A DNA stretch of 64,000 nucleotides from Caballeronia catudaia (GTDB taxonomy: Bacteria; Pseudomonadota; Gammaproteobacteria; Burkholderiales; Burkholderiaceae): contig NZ_FCOF02000005.1 of assembly GCF_001544755.2 (NCBI RefSeq), positions 1 through 64,000 of the forward strand, given 5' to 3'. The notes under the pieces were generated by a model. The model was given only the letters and a program-made list of their open reading frames with translations, was not told the DNA's origin and made no database searches. Both the position numbers and the translations under genes were made by a program. Of the stretch, positions 17,065 through 28,735 are shown in pieces (position 1 is the stretch's first letter; each line of letters begins with the position of its first letter).

Positions 17065-18864
17065 TCAGCCTTTCTTCACGACGAACTCGATTCTGCGATT
17101 CGCGAAACGCCCGCTTGCGGTTTCGTTGTCGGCGACCGGATTGGCGTCGCCGTAACCTGCTGCCGTGAGCGATTGCGGCGGAACGCCGTTCTTCACCAGG
17201 AACCCGCGGACAGCCTGAGCCCGTTCCTTCGATACTTCGAGCTTGGCCGGTGCAGCGCCCAGCGCATCCGAATAGCCCGCGATTTCCAGGTTCACCATCG
17301 AACCTTTGGCCGCGCAGTTCTTGAGCAACTGCGCCGTCTCGCCGAGCGTGGCGTACGCGCTTTCCGGCACCTGCGCGCTCGAACGCGCGAAATTCACGAC
17401 CTGGAGGTCGAGCACTCTCGACAGCTTGTTGCCGGAGCAGGGCGTGTCTGTCGCGAGCAGGCTCTTCATCGCGCTGCGAAAGGATTGCGTCGCGGTGGCG
17501 ACCGCGCCATCCACGTCGAACGCAGCGACCTGGAACATGCCGCCGAGGGTGCTCCTCAACCGATCCGCCCAGCCTAGCTTAGCGTTCGCGGCCGCGCCGC
17601 TCAGTTCGACTTTCGAGCCGCTCACCTTGGCTTCGGCGCCGGGCACGGCCATCAGCGGGAAGAAATCGCTTACGCGCGAAAGCCAGGTTGCCGGGCGCGT
17701 TTCGGGAACGACGGCAACGTCGGCGGTATAGGCCTTGCCGAAACGAGCCGTCAATGCGTCGAGCAGATGCTGCTTCTCGGCTTCCGTGCCGACCGTCGCG
17801 TCGATGGAAGGCGTGCCCGCCGCGTTGACGTTGAACAGCAATCGCGCGTCTTTCCAGGCGGCAGGCGCGACATTGGGCGCGGCGGTTGTCTGGGCCGATG
17901 TTGCCGTGGCTGTCGTTGCGATGGGCGTATCTGCGATGGCGGAGGCAGCGACCGGCGCATCGACCACGGGCTGCGTGGCCGGCGTCGACACGTCCGAGAC
18001 TTGCGGCGCGGCTGGAGCGGCGCTCAGATCGACGCTGTCGCTTTTCGTGAAGCCGCGATAGTAGGCCAGCGCAAGAATCAGGGCCAACACCGCGAACAAC
18101 ACCCAGACCCACTTGTTCGAGCGCTTCGGCGCGGGCTTGCGCACTGGTGCGCGCAACGGAGGCGGCGGGGGCGGTGCGGGCTTCGCGACCGGCGCGGGTT
18201 GCGCGGCGACCGGCGCGACAGGCTCTGGTGCGACTGTTACGGCGACGTCGCCGTCGACGCGTTGCTCCAGGCTCGATGCGACCGTGTCGAGACGCGGCGC
18301 GATGCAACTGGTGAAGCCTTCGGTGTTGCCGACGCCGATGGCTGTCGCGACCGCGTTCGACATCGACGTATTGATCTCGCCGATCTGCTCTCGCAGCAGT
18401 TTCGGCACGTGCGACAAGGCCCACTGCGCGAGCAGGAAGTGTCGCTTCAGGATGCCGAAAAGCACCGCGGCGACGATGCCCGCGAGCGCCGAGGTGGCTT
18501 GCGTGGGAACGCCGGTTTCGGCCGAGACGGCATCGGTCAGCGCGTCGACACGTTGGCCCGTTGCGAGCGCCGCGAGCAAATGGCCGTTGGCTTCGAGCTG
18601 CTTGAGCCCGCCGGTGGTCGCGATCAGCTTGGGGAGCTGGTCGGCGATGTAGGCATTCGTCTCCGGCTGCATGATGACGGAGTACACCGACTGCGCGCCG
18701 GGTACCAGCGTCGCACGGTCCATCAGCGATGCCACGAGTCCGGGCGCGATGCGTGCCGCGACTTGCCGGACGATCTGCCCGGGTATGCCGAACTGTTGCG
18801 ACAGCTGTTCCGCGATGTGTTCCGAAATCGCAGAATTGACCGCCTGGACGAGATTGATGCTCAT
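17065..18864 (-). CDS. DUF937-like/OmpA-domain membrane protein
   Basis: A 599-residue protein. Residues 1-200 are helical and resemble the DUF937 family (ISEHIAEQLSQQFGIPGQIVRQVAARIAP). Residues 211-247 are a Pro/Ala linker with a run of six prolines. A single membrane helix spans 251-269. Residues from about 300 to 460 look like repeated BON/ArfA-type domains. The last 115 residues are an OmpA-like peptidoglycan-binding domain (EIAGYSDALGAAPAKLEVSKERA, closing NRRIEFVVKKG). The N-terminal part would thus be cytoplasmic and the C-terminal part periplasmic, tying the inner membrane to the wall. Function unknown. Stands alone, ended by the hairpin at 17005-17034. Confidence 0.8.
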   Translation of the reverse strand: MSINLVQAVNSAISEHIAEQLSQQFGIPGQIVRQVAARIAPGLVASLMDRATLVPGAQSVYSVIMQPETNAYIADQLPKLIATTGGLKQLEANGHLLAALATGQRVDALTDAVSAETGVPTQATSALAGIVAAVLFGILKRHFLLAQWALSHVPKLLREQIGEINTSMSNAVATAIGVGNTEGFTSCIAPRLDTVASSLEQRVDGDVAVTVAPEPVAPVAAQPAPVAKPAPPPPPPLRAPVRKPAPKRSNKWVWVLFAVLALILALAYYRGFTKSDSVDLSAAPAAPQVSDVSTPATQPVVDAPVAASAIADTPIATTATATSAQTTAAPNVAPAAWKDARLLFNVNAAGTPSIDATVGTEAEKQHLLDALTARFGKAYTADVAVVPETRPATWLSRVSDFFPLMAVPGAEAKVSGSKVELSGAAANAKLGWADRLRSTLGGMFQVAAFDVDGAVATATQSFRSAMKSLLATDTPCSGNKLSRVLDLQVVNFARSSAQVPESAYATLGETAQLLKNCAAKGSMVNLEIAGYSDALGAAPAKLEVSKERAQAVRGFLVKNGVPPQSLTAAGYGDANPVADNETASGRFANRRIEFVVKKG

Positions 18865-19000
18865 CGACTGTCTTTCCTTTCTACATGGACGCTCAACGCA
18901 AGCGCAAGTGTGCGGCGCATTCTATATGCACAGCTATCCTAAAAAAATGCGTGCAAACTTCTTTACGAAAACGGTGCGCAGATGCGACTGTGTGTCTCTT

Positions 19001-19237
19001 TCAGCGTGCGCGCGGATTCAGTTCGGAGAAAAACTTGCGCATGCGCTTGCAGGCGATGCCGAGCCATGACGGCTCGGCGGGCGCGGCTTCGTTGCTGTTC
19101 ACCGAGAGCGCGACGAGCGACATCATGGAGTGAGAACGAATCAGCGTGCGGTACGATGCGTCGAGCGGCGACGTCCATGCGCAAGTGCGGCAATCGTGCT
19201 TCGTGCACGTGTTGCAGGGAGGTTGATCGCGGTTCAT
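19001..19237 (-). CDS. Small cysteine-rich hypothetical protein, 78 aa
   Basis: Not recognised. Near the N-terminus it has four cysteines in the pattern C-x2-C-x4-C-x2-C (CNTCTKHDCRTC), a likely metal-binding or redox knuckle. The middle part has a moderately hydrophobic helix (MMSLVALSVNS), and the C-terminus is basic (KRMRKFFSELNPRAR). The frame is open upstream, but ATG 19237 follows an AAGGA ribosome site by about 8 bases. It lies alone between two unrelated genes. Confidence 0.6.
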   Translation of the reverse strand: MNRDQPPCNTCTKHDCRTCAWTSPLDASYRTLIRSHSMMSLVALSVNSNEAAPAEPSWLGIACKRMRKFFSELNPRAR

Positions 19238-19388
19238 GGCAGAGTCCTTTTCCAGTACCCGCACATGATGTTCGATAAGCTTTCGTAAGGCGATCAGAGG
19301 GTTCCGATTGAACTCTTGGTTTCTATCTCGGAAATAGGACAAACTAGGCGGATAAGCCGGGCACTGTTGCACCGAAAAGGAGAAGGCG

Positions 19389-19685
19389 ATGCACTACCTG
19401 TTGATTTACGAGCTACGTTCGGACTATCTGGAGCGCCGCGCGCAATTTCGCGACGCGCATCTCGCCCTGGCGTGGGCGGCTGTCGAACGAGGCGAGATCG
19501 TGCTTGCCGGCGCGCTCGACGCACCCGCTGATCGCGCGATGCTGCTGTTCCACAGCGATTCGTCGGCCGCGGCGGAAGACTTCGCGAAGCACGATCCTTA
19601 CGTGACGAACGGGCTGGTCGAGCGCTGGGAAGTGCGCAAGTGGAACACGGTCGTGGGCGCGAGCGCCGCCACGCCCGTGCGATAG
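19389..19685 (+). CDS. YciI family protein
   Basis: A 98-residue protein with the YciI ferredoxin-like fold: MHYLLIYELRSDYLERR at the start, the conserved His (FRDAHLALAW), the Asp/Pro region GALDAPADRAML and FAKHDPYVTNGLV. Conserved His and Asp residues form a putative active site in the family, but no reaction is firmly assigned. A strong ribosome site (AAGGAGAAGG) precedes the ATG. It is convergent with the LysR gene and stands alone. Confidence 0.88.
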   Translation: MHYLLIYELRSDYLERRAQFRDAHLALAWAAVERGEIVLAGALDAPADRAMLLFHSDSSAAAEDFAKHDPYVTNGLVERWEVRKWNTVVGASAATPVR

Positions 19686-19699
19686 CGACAGCACGAAAA

Positions 19700-20692
19700 T
19701 CACGCGTCGGCGGTTTCTTCCTCGGGACGATCGCGGCGCGTGGAACTGCGACGCTGCGCCGACCGATACAGGCTCGTGAGGGTATCGTCGATTTGTTGCG
19801 TGCGTTCGAACAGCGCCGCGAGCCAGTCGACGAACGCCGAGACGCGCGGCGTCGCCTGACGGCTCTTCAGGAACGCGACCGAAACCTTCAGCGGCGGCGA
19901 TTTCCACTGCGGCAGCACTTCGAGCAATTGTCCCGAGCGCAGATAAGACTGCGCAGCGATGCGCAGCGGCTGGATCAACCCGAGCCCTTCGATGCCGCAC
20001 GCCAGGTACGCATGTTCGTCGGCGACCTGCACGAAACCGCGCATCTTCATCGTGACGGGCTCGCCGTCGACATCGAAATCGAAATCGGCGGGGCGGCCGC
20101 TTTTCTCCGACAGACAATTCACCGCGACATGCTGCGCGAGCTCGTCGAGCGTTTGCGGCGTGCCGTGCTTGTCGAGATACGCGGGGCTCGCGCACGTCAC
20201 CTGTTCGAGCACGCCGAGCCGCCGCGCGATCAGTCCCGAGTCGGGCAACTCGCCGAGCTGAACGCTGCAATCGACACCTTCGCCGACGAGATCGACATTA
20301 CGGTTGCCGATGCCGATCGACAGCTCGATCTGCGGATAACGCGCATGAAATTCCGGCAGCGCGGGCACGACGATGGAAGTCGCGACGGTATCCGGCATTT
20401 CGACGCGCAACCGTCCGCGCAGGCGCTCTTCGCCCGCGCCGAAACCGGATTCGAGTTCGTCGATGTCGGCGAGGATTTGCGCGCAGCGTTCGTAATAGGC
20501 GGCGCCATCGACGGTGAGATTCAGGCGCCGCGTCGTGCGTGCGAGCAATTGCACGCCGACTAGCGCTTCGAGTTGTTGCACGGTCGTCGAAACACTCGCG
20601 CGCGGCATGCCGAGCGACTCGGCCGCACGCGTGAAACTGTTCGTATCGACGACACGCGTAAAGACACGCATGGCATGGACGCGATCGATCAC
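19700..20692 (-). CDS. LysR family transcriptional regulator
   Basis: A 330-residue LysR-type regulator. The DNA-binding domain covers about residues 6-65 (MRVFTRVVDTNSFTRAAESLG, then VSTTVQQLE), followed by RTTRRLNLTVDG and an effector domain (RLRVEMPDTVA onward). It belongs to the large group near AaeR/DsdC-like regulators with a charged C-terminal tail. GTG 20692 is taken as start because AAGGA lies 9 bases upstream; ATG at codon 8 is an alternative, and the frame beyond the GTG looks non-coding. No divergent target gene is adjacent, so the regulon is unknown. Confidence 0.85.
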   Translation of the reverse strand: MIDRVHAMRVFTRVVDTNSFTRAAESLGMPRASVSTTVQQLEALVGVQLLARTTRRLNLTVDGAAYYERCAQILADIDELESGFGAGEERLRGRLRVEMPDTVATSIVVPALPEFHARYPQIELSIGIGNRNVDLVGEGVDCSVQLGELPDSGLIARRLGVLEQVTCASPAYLDKHGTPQTLDELAQHVAVNCLSEKSGRPADFDFDVDGEPVTMKMRGFVQVADEHAYLACGIEGLGLIQPLRIAAQSYLRSGQLLEVLPQWKSPPLKVSVAFLKSRQATPRVSAFVDWLAALFERTQQIDDTLTSLYRSAQRRSSTRRDRPEEETADA

Positions 20693-20879
20693 GTTGAGTT
20701 TTCCTTTTATGACGATTGAATGGCGATGCGAGAAAAAGCGACGCCACCGCGGCTGGGAAGCTGCGGAAAACGGGCGCATCGGCGATGGTTAGATCGTACG
20801 GACGGGAAGCGTCAACGTGAATACACAAAAGTGGAGGATTCTTGCCTGATTCTTTGCGGCGCGCTTGCGGCGAGGCGAA

Positions 20880-22145
20880 TCAGAGCATCGGCATCTCGCC
20901 GCGCAGACGGCCCGCGAAGCCGGTCATGTCCGCACCCGAAGGCGCCTGATAGAGCCGCAGGCCCATCTCCGGAAGGATCGACAGCAGATGATCGAACACG
21001 TCGCCCTGAATGCGCTCGTATTGCGTCCACGCGGTCGTCGCGGTGAAGCAGTAGACCTCGATCGGAATGCCATGCGATTCGGGCTCCAGCATACGGACCA
21101 TCATCGCCATGTCCTGACGGATTTCCGGATGCCTTTGCAAATACGCGAGCCCGTACGCGCGAAACGTGCCGATATTCGTGAGCCGCCGCCGGTTCGCAGG
21201 CTCGTTCGCGAGCTCGCCGAGATTGCGGTTCGCCATCTCCACCTCGGTCTGCTTCTGCTCCAGATAATCGTGCAGCAGGCGAAAGCGTTTCAGTCGCGCG
21301 GTCTCTTCGTCCGTGAGAAAGCGCACGCATTGCGCGTCGAGCCGCAGGGTGCGCTTGATGCGCCGGCCGCCCGATTCGAACATATGCCGATAGTTGCGAT
21401 AGCTCTCCGAAAAGAGCTTGTAGGTCGGCACGGTCGTCACGGTGTTGTCCCAGTTCTGCACCTTGACCGTGTGCAGCGCGATGTCCTTTACGAAGCCATC
21501 GGCGGCGGCTTGCGGCATTTCGATCCAGTCGCCGATGCGCAGCATGTCGTTCGACGTCAACTGCGTGCTCGCCACCAGCGACAACAACGTGTCCTTGAAC
21601 ACGAGCAGCAGCACGGCGGAGAGCGCCCCGAGCCCGGAGAGCATCCAGAGCGGCGAGCGGTCGATGAGAATCGAGAGCACCAGCACGCCGCACACGAGCG
21701 CGAGCGCCAGCTTGCCGATCTGGATATAGCCCTTGATCGAGCGCGTCTGCGCTTCCTTGCTTTCCGCATAGACGTCCTGCCACGCGGAGAGCGCGCTGCC
21801 GGCCGCGAGGAATACGCAGATCCACGCGCCGGCATGCGCGACGCGCTCGATGAACGTGGCCCAGTGACCGATGCGCGGCACGTCGCTGATGCCGAGCGCG
21901 ACCGTCGCGAACGGCACCGCATACCAGAGCCGGTGATAAGCGCGGCGCTTGACGAACGCGCGATCCCATTTCGCATGCCCGGCGAGCACGAGCAAACGAT
22001 GCGCGATACCCAGCACGATGCGCGCGACCACCCATTGCACGAAGAGCGCGATCAGCGCGAGCGCGACGAAGCCCGCGACCAGTTGCGCCCAAGGATGAGC
22101 GGCGAGTTGCTGCGGCAGCGGATCGGGAAGAAAGTCGAAATTCAT
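20880..22145 (-). CDS. MscS-type mechanosensitive ion channel (YbdG-like)
   Basis: A 421-residue inner-membrane protein with five hydrophobic segments before the MscS pore and domain core. The pore helix region LGALSAVLLLVFKDTLLSLVAS and the beta-domain LRIGDWIEMP are clear, followed by VPTYKLFSESYRNYRHM, which is characteristic of the YbdG/YnaI branch. Such channels open under membrane tension during hypo-osmotic shock. YbdG of E. coli gives only small protection, and the long C-terminal cytoplasmic domain (about residues 230-421) agrees with that subgroup. ATG 22145 is chosen, as the upstream frame has no family similarity. Divergent from the RpiR-type gene. Confidence 0.88.
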   Translation of the reverse strand: MNFDFLPDPLPQQLAAHPWAQLVAGFVALALIALFVQWVVARIVLGIAHRLLVLAGHAKWDRAFVKRRAYHRLWYAVPFATVALGISDVPRIGHWATFIERVAHAGAWICVFLAAGSALSAWQDVYAESKEAQTRSIKGYIQIGKLALALVCGVLVLSILIDRSPLWMLSGLGALSAVLLLVFKDTLLSLVASTQLTSNDMLRIGDWIEMPQAAADGFVKDIALHTVKVQNWDNTVTTVPTYKLFSESYRNYRHMFESGGRRIKRTLRLDAQCVRFLTDEETARLKRFRLLHDYLEQKQTEVEMANRNLGELANEPANRRRLTNIGTFRAYGLAYLQRHPEIRQDMAMMVRMLEPESHGIPIEVYCFTATTAWTQYERIQGDVFDHLLSILPEMGLRLYQAPSGADMTGFAGRLRGEMPML

Positions 22146-22224
22146 ACGTATTGGTGAGAGCGGGGCAGTGCGCCCGGTATTGTGCATGAACGTGCAGCGC
22201 AAGCTGCTGCCTTGCACGTCTTAT

Positions 22225-22291
22225 CGAAAACCCGAGTTCGATGAAAATGAATTTTTTTCGGCGGGGTTTTCGAGTAAATATACTTTCATCG
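22225..22291. promoter_or_regulatory. Two interlocked inverted repeats before the RpiR-type gene
   Basis: First pair: CGAAAACCC (22225-22233) and GGGTTTTCG (22264-22272). Second pair: CGATGAAA (22239-22246) and TTTCATCG (22284-22291). The AT-rich stretch between them and the closeness to the start at 22321 suggest operators for the RpiR-type regulator, giving autoregulation of the peptide operon. Binding is inferred. Confidence 0.5.
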
Positions 22292-22320
22292 CCACTCTGG
22301 CAACGTCAGCAGAGCGTTTC

Positions 22321-23295
22321 ATGTCCCGTTCCTTATCGGTTCATGCGCCGGCGAGCGCAGACGATCTGATCGCGGCGCGCATCGCCGCGGCCATGCCGAC
22401 GCTCACGCCGATCCATCGGCGCATGGGTGCATTCGTGCTGGCCAACCTGTTCCGCTCGGCGACGATGCGCATCGACGAACTGGCGGGCGCGGTGGGCGCG
22501 TCGGTCGCGACGGCGAACCGGTTTGCGCGCGCGCTCGGCTTTTCCGGCTATCCGGCGTTTCGCGAGGCGCTCGTGCGCGGCTTCGAGGCGACCATCGCGC
22601 CGGTCGAGCGGCTGCGCACCGCGCTCGAATCGCCGGCGAGCGGCGCCGAAGTCTTCGATGCCTCGCTCGCGCAGGCGGCGGCGAACGTGCGTCTGGCGCA
22701 GACATCCGTCGATGGCGCGCGGGCCGAGGCGATCATCGACACGATTCTTGCCGCGCCGCGCGTCTTCGTGATCGGCTATGGCGCGAGCGCGTTTCTCGCC
22801 GGGCTGATGGAGCACGGGCTCACGCCGTATTGCGCGAACGTGCAGTCGCTCGCGCTGATGGGCGGGCCGTCGCACGCGGCGCGCCGGCTTTTCACGGCAG
22901 CGCGTGGAGACGTGCTCATCGCGATCGCGTTTCCGCGTTACGTCGACGACACCATCGTGCTCGCACGGCTCGCGCGCGATCACGGCTTGCGCGTCGTCGC
23001 GCTGACCGACACCGCCGCGTCGCCGCTCGCGCAAGTCGCGGACCTCGTGCTCGCGATCCGCGCCGAACGCAGGCTGGCGGCGAATTGCGACACGGCGGTG
23101 CTCGCGGTCATCGAAGCACTGTGCGATGCGGTTGCGCATCGCGCCAAGCGTTCGGTCGAGGCGGCGTCGGGATTGACCGAATTCGTGCTGCCCTGGCTCG
23201 TCGCGCCGTCGCTTTCACGAGAGCCGCACGCCGTGCACGCCAAGCGCCGCGCACACGCGAAAAGACCCATTCACACGGAACCGCGCGAATCATGA
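22321..23295 (+). CDS. MurR/RpiR family transcriptional regulator
   Basis: A 324-residue regulator with an N-terminal RpiR helix-turn-helix (about residues 15-95; IHRRMGAFVLANLFRSATMRIDELA, then ATANRFARALGFSGYPAFREAL) and a C-terminal SIS domain (RVFVIGYGASAFLAGLMEH, VLIAIAFPRYVDDT). SIS domains in this family usually sense phosphosugars, including muropeptide sugars in MurR. It is the first gene of the peptide operon: its stop overlaps the iaaA start (ATGA). That position suggests it controls the operon, and inverted repeats sit just upstream. The effector is unknown. Confidence 0.87.
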   Translation: MSRSLSVHAPASADDLIAARIAAAMPTLTPIHRRMGAFVLANLFRSATMRIDELAGAVGASVATANRFARALGFSGYPAFREALVRGFEATIAPVERLRTALESPASGAEVFDASLAQAAANVRLAQTSVDGARAEAIIDTILAAPRVFVIGYGASAFLAGLMEHGLTPYCANVQSLALMGGPSHAARRLFTAARGDVLIAIAFPRYVDDTIVLARLARDHGLRVVALTDTAASPLAQVADLVLAIRAERRLAANCDTAVLAVIEALCDAVAHRAKRSVEAASGLTEFVLPWLVAPSLSREPHAVHAKRRAHAKRPIHTEPRES

Positions 23296-24253
23296 AGGCC
23301 ATACCAGTCATTGCGATCCACGGCGGCGCGGGCACGATCCTGCGCAGCGCGATGAACGCCGAAGCCGAAGCGCGCTATCACGCCGCGCTCACGGAAATCC
23401 TGCGTGCGGGCGAACGCATGCTCGCCGATGGCGGCAGCGCGCTCGACGCCGTCACCGAAGCGGTGCGCCTGCTCGAAGACTGTCCGCTCTTCAACGCGGG
23501 CCACGGGGCGGTGTTCACCGCGGCGGGCACGCACGAGCTCGACGCCTCCGTGATGGACGGCGCGACGCTCGAAGCCGGCGCCGTCAGTTGCGTGACGCGC
23601 GTGAAAAACCCGGTGCTCGCCGCGCGCCGCGTGCTCGACGTGAGCGATCACGTGATGTTCACCGCCGCGGGCGCGGAAGCGTTCGCAGAAACGCAGGGGC
23701 TGGAGTTCGTCGATCCATCGTACTTCTATACGGAAGCGCGCTATCAGCAATGGATGAAGGCGCGCGGCACATCGGGCACGATGCTCGATCATGACGCGAC
23801 GACCCAATTCGCTTTCGATAACGACCCCATCGATCCCGACAAGAAGTTCGGCACGGTCGGCGCGGTCGCGCTCGACGCGCACGGCCATCTTGCGGCGGCG
23901 ACATCGACGGGCGGCATCACAAACAAGCAGGCGGGCCGCGTCGGGGATGCGCCGTTGATCGGCGCGGGCTGCTACGCGAACGACGCCACTTGCGCCGTAT
24001 CGACCACCGGGACGGGCGAAATGTTCATGCGCATGCTCGCGGCCTACGACGTAGCGGCGCAGATGGAATATCGCGGCGTGTCGCTCGAAGACGCATCGAA
24101 CGATGTCGTGATGAACAGACTGCCGCGCATCGAAGGACGCGGCGGACTCGTCGCCGTCGATGCGAAGGGCAACGTCGTGCTGCCGTTCAACACGGAAGGC
24201 ATGTATCGCGGTTTCGCGCGTGTGGGCGAGACGCCTTTTACAGCGATCTATCG

Positions 24254-24257
<4 letters not shown>
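23292..24257 (+). CDS. iaaA: Isoaspartyl peptidase / L-asparaginase (Ntn hydrolase)
   Basis: A 321-residue Ntn-hydrolase that cleaves beta-aspartyl (isoAsp) dipeptides and L-asparagine. It matures by autocleavage before a threonine: here Thr188 in [12 protein letters not shown], followed by the family signature LAAATSTGG. The N-terminal [10 protein letters not shown] and the [21 protein letters not shown] block are also typical. It overlaps the regulator gene by 4 bases (ATGA) and overlaps gsiA in the same way. The order iaaA-gsiABCD matches the E. coli glutathione importer operon, where IaaA also comes first. Confidence 0.93.
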
Positions 24258-26152
<1,895 letters not shown>

Positions 26153-26209
26153 AAGTAACCGAGAGCAACTGAGAGCACCTCGAAAAGCACTTCAACAAGG
26201 AGTCCAACG

Positions 26210-27760
26210 ATGCCGACTTTTCAATTGCGCGCGATGTTCGCAGCAAGCGCGTTCGCCACACTGACCGCCCTCGCGCCCGTCGCCGCGCATGCGCAAAGCA
26301 CCGCCGTGATGGCCGTCGCCTCGACCTTCACGACGATGGATCCGTACGACGCCAACGACACGCTCTCGCAAGCGGTGGCGAAGTCGTTCTATCAGGGCCT
26401 TTTCGGTTTCGACAAGGACATGAAGATCCAGAACGTGCTCGCGACGAGCTACGAGGCGAGCCCCGATGCGAAGGTGTACACGATCAAGCTGCGCCAGGGC
26501 GTGAAGTTTCACGACGGCACCGACTTCAACGCGGACGCCGTGAAGGCCGTGTTCGACCGCGTGACGAATCCGGACAACAAGCTCAAGCGCTACAACCTCT
26601 TCAACAAGATCGAGAAGACCGAAGTGATCGATCCGTACACGGTGAAGATCACGCTGAAGATTCCGTTCTCGGCGTTCATCAACGTGCTCGCACATCCGTC
26701 GGCGGTGATGATCTCGCCGACCGCGCTGCAAAAGTACGGCAAGGAGATCGCGTTCCATCCGGTCGGCACGGGGCCGTTCGAGTTCGTCGAATGGAAGCAG
26801 ACCGACGACCTGAAGGTGAAGAAGTTCGCGGGCTACTGGAAGAAGGGCTTGCCGAAAATCGACATGATCGACTGGAAGCCGGTCGTCGATAACAACACGC
26901 GGGCCGCGCTCATGAAGACGGGCGAGGCGGACTTCGCGTTCTCGGTTCCGTTCGAGCAGGCCGATTCGCTCAAGTCGAGCCCGAAGGTCGATCTGATCGC
27001 GGCGCCGTCGATCATTCAGCGCTACGTCAGCATGAACACGCTGCAAAAGCCCTTCGACAACCCGAAGGTGCGCGAGGCGATGAACTACGCGATCAACAAG
27101 GAAGCGCTCGTCAAGGTCGCGTTCGCCGGTTATGCCGTGCCGTCCGAAGGCGTCGTGCCGCCAGGCGTCGATTACGCGACGCCGAAGCTCGGCCCCTGGA
27201 AATACGATCCCGCGAAGGCGCGCGAGCTGCTGAAGGAAGCGGGCTATCCGAACGGTTTCGAAACCGTGCTGTGGTCCGGCTATAACCACACGACGGCGCA
27301 GAAGATCATTCAATTCGTGCAGCAGCAGCTTTCGCAAGTGGGCGTGAAGGCATCGGTCGAAGCGCTCGAAGCGGGGCAGCGCGTGCAGCGCATCGAAAGC
27401 GCGCCCGATCCGAAAACCGCGCCGGTCCGCATGCTCTACATCGGCTGGTCATCGTCGACGGGCGAAGCGGACTGGGCGATCTCGCCGCTGTTGAGCGGCG
27501 GTTCCTTCCCGCCGAAGCTCTTCAACACGGCGTACTACAAGAACGATCAGGTCGATGAAGACTTGCAGAAGGCGCTCGCGACGACCGACCGCGGCGAGAA
27601 AGCCAAGCTCTACGCTGATGCGCAGAAACGCATCTGGGCCGATGCGCCGTGGATCTTTCTCGTCACGGAAAAGGTCGTGTACGCACGCAGCAAGCGTCTG
27701 TCCGGCGCGTATGTGATGCCCGACGGCTCGTTCAGCTTCGACGAGATCGCGATCAAGTGA
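26210..27760 (+). CDS. gsiB: Periplasmic peptide-binding protein (GsiB-like)
   Basis: A 516-residue exported solute-binding protein of the SBP_bac_5 (oligopeptide) class. The signal peptide ends near AHAQS (about residue 28). Class marks include [27 protein letters not shown] and the core [23 protein letters not shown]. GsiB of E. coli binds glutathione. The ligand here may be glutathione or another short peptide, because the operon also encodes peptidases. AAGGAG ribosome site 8 bases upstream. A GC-rich hairpin after its stop (27768-27791) probably protects its mRNA, which fits the need for excess binding protein. Confidence 0.9.
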   Translation: MPTFQLRAMFAASAFATLTALAPVAAHAQSTAVMAVASTFTTMDPYDANDTLSQAVAKSFYQGLFGFDKDMKIQNVLATSYEASPDAKVYTIKLRQGVKFHDGTDFNADAVKAVFDRVTNPDNKLKRYNLFNKIEKTEVIDPYTVKITLKIPFSAFINVLAHPSAVMISPTALQKYGKEIAFHPVGTGPFEFVEWKQTDDLKVKKFAGYWKKGLPKIDMIDWKPVVDNNTRAALMKTGEADFAFSVPFEQADSLKSSPKVDLIAAPSIIQRYVSMNTLQKPFDNPKVREAMNYAINKEALVKVAFAGYAVPSEGVVPPGVDYATPKLGPWKYDPAKARELLKEAGYPNGFETVLWSGYNHTTAQKIIQFVQQQLSQVGVKASVEALEAGQRVQRIESAPDPKTAPVRMLYIGWSSSTGEADWAISPLLSGGSFPPKLFNTAYYKNDQVDEDLQKALATTDRGEKAKLYADAQKRIWADAPWIFLVTEKVVYARSKRLSGAYVMPDGSFSFDEIAIK

Positions 27761-27767
27761 TCGCTGC

Positions 27768-27791
27768 CGGCCGGGCTTCGCCGCCCGGCCG
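27768..27791 (+). other. Intercistronic stem-loop after gsiB
   Basis: A perfect 9-bp GC stem (CGGCCGGGC and its complement) with a 6-base loop and no T-run. Hairpins at this place in binding-protein operons often block 3' decay or lower downstream expression; that role is inferred. Confidence 0.6.
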
Positions 27792-27807
27792 CATCTGACT
27801 GACAACG

Positions 27808-28728
27808 ATGCTCAATTTCATCGCCAAACGCTTGTTAGGCTTGCTGCCGACGCTCTTCATCGTCGCGGTGCTGGTGTTCTTCTTCGTGCACATGCTGCCA
27901 GGCGATCCCGCGCGTCTCGCCGCGGGCGCGGAAGCCGACGAAGCGACCGTCGCCCTCGTGCGCGCCGATCTCGGCCTCGACAAGCCGCTGCCGCAGCAAC
28001 TGGTCGGCTTCTTCGGCAAGATCGCGCATTTCGACTTCGGCATGTCGACGCGCAGCAAGCGGCCCGTATCGACGGAAATCGCCGAACGTTTCATGCCCAC
28101 GTTGTGGCTCACGATCGCGAGCATGGTGTGGGCGGTGGTCTTGGGGATGGCGATCGGCATCGTGTCGGCGGTCTGGCGCAATCGCTGGCCGGATCGCCTG
28201 GGCATGACGCTCGCGGTGTCGGGCATTTCGTTCCCCGCCTTCGCGCTCGGCATGCTGCTGATGGAAATTTTTTCGGTAAAGCTCGGCTGGCTGCCGATCG
28301 TCGATGACGGCACGTGGAAGGCTTACGTGCTTCCATCGATTACGCTCGGCGCGGCGGTCGCGGCGGTGATGGCGCGCTTCACGCGTGCGTCGTTCGTCGA
28401 AGTGCTCGGCGAGGATTTCGTGCGCACCGCGCGCGCGAAGGGCGTGCACGAACCGATGGTCATCGTGAAGCATTGCCTGCGCAACGCGATGATTCCCGTC
28501 GTCACGATGATGGGCCTGCAGTTCGGCTTTCTGCTCGGTGGCTCGATCGTCGTCGAGAAGGTGTTCAACTGGCCGGGCCTCGGGCGCCTGCTCGTCGATG
28601 CGGTCGAGATGCGCGACTATCCGGTGATTCAGGCGGAAGTGCTGCTGTTCTCGCTGGAGTTCATCGTGATCAATCTGGTCGTGGACGTGCTGTACGCGAT
28701 CATCAATCCGACCATCCGATTCAAGTGA
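27808..28728 (+). CDS. gsiC: Peptide ABC transporter permease (GsiC-like)
   Basis: A 306-residue inner-membrane permease with six membrane segments, the first at about residues 9-30. The N-terminus [16 protein letters not shown] and HMLPGDPAR are typical of DppB/GsiC proteins, and the cytoplasmic coupling loop [18 protein letters not shown] contains the EAA-type motif that contacts the ATPase. It pairs with GsiD, the next gene, 7 bases downstream, to form the translocation channel. Confidence 0.92.
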   Translation: MLNFIAKRLLGLLPTLFIVAVLVFFFVHMLPGDPARLAAGAEADEATVALVRADLGLDKPLPQQLVGFFGKIAHFDFGMSTRSKRPVSTEIAERFMPTLWLTIASMVWAVVLGMAIGIVSAVWRNRWPDRLGMTLAVSGISFPAFALGMLLMEIFSVKLGWLPIVDDGTWKAYVLPSITLGAAVAAVMARFTRASFVEVLGEDFVRTARAKGVHEPMVIVKHCLRNAMIPVVTMMGLQFGFLLGGSIVVEKVFNWPGLGRLLVDAVEMRDYPVIQAEVLLFSLEFIVINLVVDVLYAIINPTIRFK

Positions 28729-28735
28729 GGACCCG

